This document shows, in pieces, positions 57,930 to 64,000 of a DNA stretch of 64,000 nucleotides. The position numbers and the translations under genes were made by a program. The stretch's first letter is position 1. The number at the start of each line of letters is the position of its first letter. The notes beneath the pieces were generated by a model. The model was given only the letters and a program-made list of their open reading frames with translations. It was not told the DNA's origin and ran no database searches. Source of the stretch: Cordilura impudica (lineage: Eukaryota; Arthropoda; Insecta; Diptera; Scathophagidae); assembly GCA_963682025.1 (NCBI GenBank), contig OY821520.1:85722465-85786464 (forward strand). Reading direction: 5' to 3'.

Positions 57930-59430
57930 AATTTTCAACAAAATATTCTAAGAAATAAGCCATTGATACTAGATTGGTTTTATTACCCTTAAACCAAACC
58001 GAAAGGTTAAAGAGGTATATCCTTAATCATGTAGTATCGTAGCAACGGCTAAAGGCCAATACAAAAATTCCACAATGTCGGAGGTGTCAACTTTGGGGTC
58101 ACTTTTCGAAAAACTGCAATCGTCCGTTTGCTTGCATAAAATGTGAAAAAGAAAACGTTCGTACTTCCAATTTAAGAGGATATCCCGCATATAAGAGATA
58201 CGTCTCTTTTAATAAAAAAGCTTCAGAGGAATCAAAAGTCCGAAAGAGTCCAGCGGTTGCAAATTTTAAAAAGGAATTGGCATTTTCTAATTTAGCTACC
58301 TCTGGTAGAACATTTGCCAGGTTAGTTAACGGTTCAAATACATTTTCCAAACAAAACAGACTGGAAAAACCGGCAATTATTGAAGAAAATCGCCAAAATC
58401 TTATGTGATTCAGAGCCTATTTCTTTACAAGATAAAATTTAAAACTTTATAGTTAAAGTGCCAAAAACGAGTGCAAGAGTATAAATAAGGAAATCCAAAA
58501 TGTATATGGTTCGTAAATTTATGAATTTAACTTTTGTTACTTTTGTTGGTTCACTTGTTAATATTAGTAGGCAAATTGAACTTAACTTATTACTCGATCG
58601 GTGTAAAATTGTTACTGCTTCTTTACAGGAACTGCATCTACCCACGGAAAAAGTTGTTGTTTCAGATAATTTTAATGTTTTAAGGGATGAAAGTTTTTGA
58701 TGTGTTGGTATTGCCCTCAAAAAATCATTTTCCTATTTAAAAATTGATATACCTGATTTAAATTTTCCAAATTTGTTTGTAGAATTAAAATTATTTGTAG
58801 CTCTATTTATTTTCCTAGTAACTCTACCGTCTTTCATCGGTTTTAAATTTTTGAGAAATTATGATGTATTAGTTTTGGTTGATATCAATGCAAAGAACAT
58901 GGATTGGGGAGGTTCTGTAAACAATTTGAATGGTGAAGTGTTATCAAATTGACTTCAACATGAATCTCATTCTGTTATCCGAATATGTGATTCATATCCC
59001 ACTTATCCAAATGGATCCTCTCATTTGGATCATTTTATAGTGAGCACAGATATCATTAACAATTTCGATAAAAATTTCAAAACTTCCCACTTCCTAATTT
59101 TTCGGACCATATTCCTTTAAAAATTTAAATTTTATTTTCCGAATTTAATTTTCGTTTCAATTCTCCCAACCATTCAATTTCGTTTAAAAACACAGGCTGG
59201 ATGGTTTTTAAAATTGATGTAAGTTATTCATTATTAAACCACTTCCCCCCTAATAACAGAAATTTATCAACGGACTAAATTGATTATTATATTAACGAAT
59301 ATGTGACCACCATAAATTACATAACCAGAACACATTCGAAAGAGTTTTAAACCATAAATCTGAAATTTTTTGTCTCAGAAAATGTGAAAAAGCTCTTAAA
59401 AATTAACTACATTTAAATAATTATTATTTA
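57930..59430 (+). mobile_element. Non-LTR retrotransposon fragment (I/jockey-type), decayed
   Basis: The gag end lies near 58065-58160, with zinc-knuckle wording PQCRRCQLWGHFSKNCNRPF, then ACIKCEK and RGYPAYKRYVS. Endonuclease pieces follow: INISRQIELNLL-like strand, ELHLPTEKVVVS, then near 58885-59040 VDINAKNMDWGGSVNN and ICDSYPTYPNGSSHLDHFIV, and near 59240-59300 FPPNNRNLSTD and NEYVTTINYI. Several stops and shifts, and no RT. It lies about 470 bp upstream of the Sac1 start codon. Confidence 0.75.
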
Positions 59431-59904
59431 CTTAATTTTCAAATATAAACCGTTGTAGTCAAATGGTTGTATTTTCAAAAGAATTCTAGTATGGCATCTC
59501 AGTTTGGTATCAGCTGTTTGCAAACGTCATCGATTCATTAACAACCAGTCATTAAATGTCAAAATTTGTAAAAACCCATAGAAAAGTTTTTGGTTCTGGT
59601 TGTGGTGCAAAATTGAAGTAATAATTGGCTGGTTTTTGATAAAAGTTTATAACAAATTTAATAAAATATCGCAACAGCCATAAGAAAAACAGTTAATTTC
59701 AAATATATACATTTAGACAGGAAAAACAAAATACCAAATAAGAATACATCATCAGCTAAAGGGAGTCTCCATTGATTGTAATCAAAATAATATTTTTTGC
59801 AACTTAAAAATAAACAACGAAAAAATTTGATAAAAACAAAAAACTCACCAGTCTTATATCATTCTTATCAAGTTGTTGTAGTGAAGTTAAACTTAACATT
59901 AAAT
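59431..59904 (+). promoter_or_regulatory. Sac1 upstream region and 5' leader
   Basis: Unlike the sequence to the left, no repeat is recognised here. It must hold the Sac1 promoter or leader. There is no clear TATA box at a useful distance; CAGCTG at about 59509 is an E-box. The transcription start cannot be placed by eye. Confidence 0.35.
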
Positions 59905-62614
59905 ATGGATCCTGGTTGGGATGTTCATGATGACATGAATTTGTAAGTAGAATCAAAACAATGTATTGATTTCTTAAAAAAAAACATTGCTTGTTAACAA
60001 TAGCACAAGCTACACTTGACCTACTATTAATGCATATTGCTGGCTGTTCATTTTTACTACTTTTGTTTAATTTTTCCTCATCCATATATTACAACATAGG
60101 TACATCACACCCGAACGTTTTATTGTGGAACCAAATGGCAAAGATGAACTATTGATAATCGATCGTGTTTCAAGTGCTGTAAAAGTACAATGTAAGTGCT
60201 TTTATTTTTTTGTTTTCTATGATTTATTATATGAGTAGTTGTACTAGCACTGGGTTGCCTATACTGATAAGTTTTAAATTGCAAGAGTTGTTGATTGTTT
60301 TAGTAATATTTTTATTTCATTCAAAAAAGTTTAAAACAATAACCAATGAGTTGGAAAATATGTTTATATGAATTAAATTCATGTTTTATATGACAGTCCT
60401 ATAACTGTAGTCAATATATTTGATGTTAAAATCATATATTTTTTTTTTATATAAATTTTAGCTAAATCGAATCAACTGGCCCATCAGTCACCCAGCCGGA
60501 GAGTATGTGGCATTTTAGGTACCATACATCTTGTAGCTGGAGATTACTTAATAGTAGCTACCCATCGCCTGTATGTCGGCATGATATATGGAGCTGTTGT
60601 GTGGCGTTTGGCTGGTTATGATATTATACCTTACATTCCAAAAACTACGCATTTAACACCAAAACAACGAGAACACAATGAAATCTATTTGCAGATGTTG
60701 CGGAAAACATTAGATACTCAAAATTTTTATTTCTCGTACTGGTATGATATAAGTCATACGCAGCAACGATTGCATAATATGTCCATAGAGCAAAAAAGTA
60801 AAAGTTTGCTTGAACGAGCAGATAGTCGTTTCGTTTGGAATGGTGCATTATTAAATAATTTCCATTGTAATGAAATGCGTCAATTTCAATTGCCATTGAT
60901 ATTGGGATGTGAGTTCTAGATATATATAAAATTATTTCTTTTTTAAATTATTTCTTCATAATTTCTATTGTAGTTGTGTCCATTAATCAAGTGCAAATTA
61001 ATGGTCAGACTTTCTTTTGGTCTATTGTTTCAAGACGGTCTGTACATAAGGCTGGAACGCGTTTCTATAGTCGTGGCATTAATGAGTATGGTCAGGTGGC
61101 TAACTTTGTTGAAACCGAACAAATTGTTGAATATAATGGCCAACGCATATCATTTGTTCAGGTAAGCTTTTAAAAAATAATTTTAAAGTTTCTTGTATTA
61201 CTTTTTTTTAAACAAATATTTCTTCGTAGACTCGTGGTAGCATGCCCTTCTTTTGGCGCCAGTTGCCAAATCTTCGTTATAAACCTAGACCAGAACTTAT
61301 ACCAGGCAAAGATCATTTAAATGCTTGTAATCTTCACTTTGATGAGCAAATTTCTAAATATGGTCATCAAGTTTTAATCAATTTGGTATGATGTTGGGGA
61401 TTTTTAAAATTTTAGAATCTAAATTTTTCTCTTCTTTGCAGGTCGATCAAAAAGGTGCCGAAGGTGTTTTAGAAACTTGTTATCGCGTATTCGTCCAACA
61501 ACTCAACAACTCAAATATTCGCTACGAAGCTTTTGACTTTCATGCCGAATGCAAAAAAATGCGTTGGGATCGTTTGAATATTCTCATCGATCGATTAGCT
61601 CATGAACAGGATGATTTCTCTGTATTTCATGTACGTGATGATGGTTATTTGGTAACCACTCAACATGGTGTTTTTCGCACTAATTGTATTGATTGTTTAG
61701 ATCGTACCAATGTTGTACAAAGTATGCTGGCACGTCGTTCTCTAAATAGTATTTTACAAAAATTAGGCATTTTACGTGATGGCCAGAAAGTGGAGTCAGC
61801 ATCACCACAATTTGAGCTGGTTTTCAAGGGTGTTTGGGCTGATAATGCCGATATGATTTCGTTCCAGTATTCTGGTACGGGAGCATTAAAAACGGATTTT
61901 ACACGCACCGGCAAGCGGACTAAGGCCGGTTTGACTCAAGACGGTGTTAATTCAATGACACGTTACTATTTAAATAATTTTGCTGATGGCTTTAGACAGG
62001 TAAGACAAAATAAATTACAGTTCTGGTGTTATATTATTTTAGCAAGAAGTTGCAAATAGTGCATTTTTTAGTTTTTTCAATAAAACTCATTGAACTGCAT
62101 CATAATAGTCATTTTAGAATGTGAACAAGAAAAACTGTTGCTTCAATACTCATTTAAAAGTATGTTGTTACCTGATATGTATATTAGATGTAACATCAAT
62201 AATTCTTTACTAATAATTATAATTGAATATTACTATCATGCTCTCTCTCCTCTTTTTTATTCTACAGGATGGCATAGACTTATTCTTGGGTCGTTATTCT
62301 ATTAACTCCTCATTGCCTTCACCTCTGGAAGTTAAACACACTTGGCATTATAATACGGTAAGTTACTGTAATCCAGCTTATTCCCTAATAACATGTTTCA
62401 TCTCATTTTTTTCCAGTTCCCTTCAATATTGATTTTTGCTACAGCCATGTTATTCCTGACCGCCTTGGTACCTTCCGAATTCAATACCGAAAATTTACTA
62501 TTTATGCTTTTCTGGGGTGCCTTGATCGGAGTCAGTATTAGTGGTATCTTTCATTACGGCTTGGAGTTTGTTGATTGGCCGCGGCTTTTTCGGCCCATTC
62601 AATTTGAAGCCTAA
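59905..62614 (+). CDS. Sac1: Sac1 phosphoinositide phosphatase, complete, eight coding exons
   Basis: It removes phosphate from PI4P (and PI3P) on ER and Golgi membranes. Coding exons: 59905-59942, 60100-60191, 60462-60908, 60974-61161, 61230-61385, 61442-61999, 62268-62357 and 62417-62614. All introns are GT-AG and all phases join; the product is 588 residues, close to other animal Sac1 proteins. The start gives [12 protein letters not shown], then YITPERF. The Sac domain runs through [26 protein letters not shown] wording and residues 387-397 around [12 protein letters not shown], where Cys389 and Arg395 form the CX5R catalytic site. The C-terminus has two membrane segments ([19 protein letters not shown], then a Phe/Leu/Gly-rich one starting [12 protein letters not shown]) that anchor it in the ER. 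Intron 6 (268 bp) and intron 2 (270 bp) are the longest. The neighbour mRpS29 converges on it with about 625 bp between stop codons. No lesions. Confidence 0.97.
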
Positions 62615-62981
62615 CATTAGTGGAAGTGGTAGTTTCAATGGAATTTTATGTGTATAATTCAAAATTTAGTTCATTACTTGCAATAATACAATTCTGTAAA
62701 TCTGTTATTTTTTCATTTTTGCTAATATAAAAATAGATGCGGGTTAAGATTTCAAAATATCCAATTTGCTTAATAGAAAAATTTCTTATATAAATATATT
62801 AGAAATTATAGAATTGTTTAGTTAAATTAATTCTATTCCTTATTTTAACGTTTTGCATTATCTGTTTAGTATAAATTGTTGTGAGTTGATTTTTAAGTTT
62901 TAAATAATTTTTATTAAAGTTATTCCACTTTGTGTTATGTTCGTGAACATCAAATTAAATTGACAAATATTTACACAATAC

Positions 62982-62987
62982 AATAAA
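62982..62987 (+). terminator. Candidate polyadenylation signal for Sac1
   Basis: AATAAA, followed by a GT/T-rich stretch, about 370 bp past the stop. Confidence 0.55.
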
Positions 62988-63158
62988 GTGATTTTTTGTT
63001 AATAAGTGGTATAAGAACCATATACCTACTAAAATTTGCATATTTTTGAGATTAGAAGCACCGATTTTATAAAGTTCAGCTATTTTGATAATTTTATTGA
63101 GAACAATATTTGATAACTGCTGCAATTAATTGAATATTATATTACTTTCAACACTTCG

Positions 63159-63164
63159 TTTATT
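63159..63164 (-). terminator. Candidate polyadenylation signal for mRpS29
   Basis: AATAAA on the minus strand, about 75 bp past the stop codon. Confidence 0.6.
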
Positions 63165-63239
63165 TCACTTCAACTTTTTACTCGATTATCAAATAATTAA
63201 ACAATAAAACCAAAAGAACATTACTCTTTCATATAATTT

Positions 63240-64000
63240 TTACAATGATCTTGTCAAACGCATTAAACCATAAGGGTTCTTGTTACTTAAAAATTTCAAT
63301 TGATCTTCGAAGCCTTCTTCTGTTCTTTGAATCCAATGGCGATCTAAATAATATTGTATACAACTATGGAATTCCTTTTCATTGTAGTCCTCCACGTGGA
63401 TGGGAACAAAAGGATCTAAGTGTTCAAAACCTTCGCGACCCAATAAATAACGAGGCATATATGAATCCATATATCCCTCAGTCATAGCTATCTTATCCAC
63501 ACTTAGAACACAAACGCCATTAATCCAATTATAATTGGTAATATCTAAGAAAGGTTGTGTAAGAGTTATGCGATCTGGTTTGACTTTTTGTTTATTATCG
63601 GTAACAATACGGGTTTCAGGATGGAAAAACGAATTATACCCGTCAATAGCAACCATAACTTTACATTGTCCATTGCAAGCATGTTGTTTGATTTCACTTA
63701 AAAGAGCTGCTATAGTTTCAGATGCGAATTTTATCCGTGCAATACCATGTTCAATCAGTTCGGAGAGAGTACTACCCGCTGGAGTGGACTCACGTTTTGA
63801 CCATACATATTCTTTCGTAGTTTTCAAATCCAATGATGGCAACAGATTTGAATTTTGATTTTTAAAATGCAACAACCAAGCTGCAGCATCGAAGGGTAAA
63901 TCGATGAAACCATCTACAGCCGCATTGGTAGTTTCTTTGGGGCGCTTCATCCAATTTGGTACCCAGGGTACATGAACCAAGAGAAAACCATTTTGATGAC
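63240..64000 (-). CDS. mRpS29: Mitochondrial ribosomal protein S29 (DAP3), 3' part, runs off the window
   Basis: This is a small-subunit mitoribosome protein of the DAP3 family, a P-loop GTP-binding protein that also promotes apoptosis. The open frame enters from the right edge (the first readable residues are HQNGFLLVHVPWVPNW) and continues for 252 codons to TAA at 63240-63242, with no intron. The stretch contains GFLLVHVPWVPNWMKR, the Walker-B-like CKVMVAIDGYNSFF (about 63645-63690), PRYLLGREGFEHLDPFVPI and the C-terminal FLSNKNPYGLMRLTRSL, all characteristic of DAP3/mS29. The P-loop and mitochondrial targeting part lie beyond 64000. The true start codon is outside; the TTG at 63980 is not a start. 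Confidence 0.95.
   Translation of the reverse strand, partial: HQNGFLLVHVPWVPNWMKRPKETTNAAVDGFIDLPFDAAAWLLHFKNQNSNLLPSLDLKTTKEYVWSKRESTPAGSTLSELIEHGIARIKFASETIAALLSEIKQHACNGQCKVMVAIDGYNSFFHPETRIVTDNKQKVKPDRITLTQPFLDITNYNWINGVCVLSVDKIAMTEGYMDSYMPRYLLGREGFEHLDPFVPIHVEDYNEKEFHSCIQYYLDRHWIQRTEEGFEDQLKFLSNKNPYGLMRLTRSL

Noticed and set aside
61660..61914. Minus-strand frame opposite Sac1 exon 6
   Set aside because: It is the complement of a well-conserved coding exon and has no independent support.

Overview
The window is AT-rich nuclear DNA of a higher fly, most likely a calyptrate (blowfly, flesh fly or house fly type). Three host genes support this: Sac1, mRpS29 and a gene of the TsetseEP-domain family, all with short GT-AG introns or insect-like coding. 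The species assignment is inference. Roughly nine tenths of the window is transposable-element debris, much of it nested several layers deep, and most boundaries can be read directly from target-site duplications (TSDs).

Host genes. A two-exon secreted TsetseEP-domain gene lies on the minus strand at 33649-34431. A dead paralogue of its second exon is split by an LTR retrotransposon (49349-49413 and 55921-56075). Sac1, the phosphoinositide phosphatase gene, is complete in eight coding exons on the plus strand (59905-62614). mRpS29/DAP3 converges on it from the minus strand (63240 to the right edge, 5' end outside the window). Everything else is repeats.

Region by region. 0-11 kb: a decayed CR1/jockey-type non-LTR element (3.9-7.9 kb), two related copies of an unidentified transposon with minus-strand coding (1.9-3.2 and 9.8-10.9 kb), and two copies of the dominant ~0.8 kb repeat (called family 1 here) head to head (8.0-9.6 kb). 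11-20.5 kb: a 1.42 kb foldback element with TTAA flanks, a hAT-like element with a perfect 8-bp TSD, a piggyBac relic carrying a TIR MITE and a short Helitron, and a Tc1 relic carrying a non-LTR 3' end with a 14-bp TSD. 20.5-30.2 kb: a family-1 copy split by a DUF7869-type transposase element, a 1.1 kb degenerate tandem array, a family-1 copy split by an RTE-like fragment, and a family-1 copy split exactly at an A/T by a 2.46 kb Helitron carrying PIF1-helicase remains. 30-38 kb: a MITE, the TsetseEP gene, two family-1 copies and a truncated non-LTR element. 38.3-42.2 kb: a fully bounded RAG1/Transib-like transposon, with TIRs starting CACAGTG and a 5-bp CGAGG duplication, itself interrupted by a family-1 copy. 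42-49 kb: hAT ends, short Helitrons, a jockey-like fragment and a second RAG1-like relic. 49.4-55.9 kb: a Ty3/gypsy-type element with an internal ~1.95 kb tandem duplication. 56-59.4 kb: a family-1 copy, a mariner-like remnant and a non-LTR fragment. 59.9-64 kb: gene space.

The most interesting objects are the RAG1-like transposon with heptamer-like ends, the three-hairpin family-1 repeat that recurs through the whole window, and the chain of datable nested insertions.
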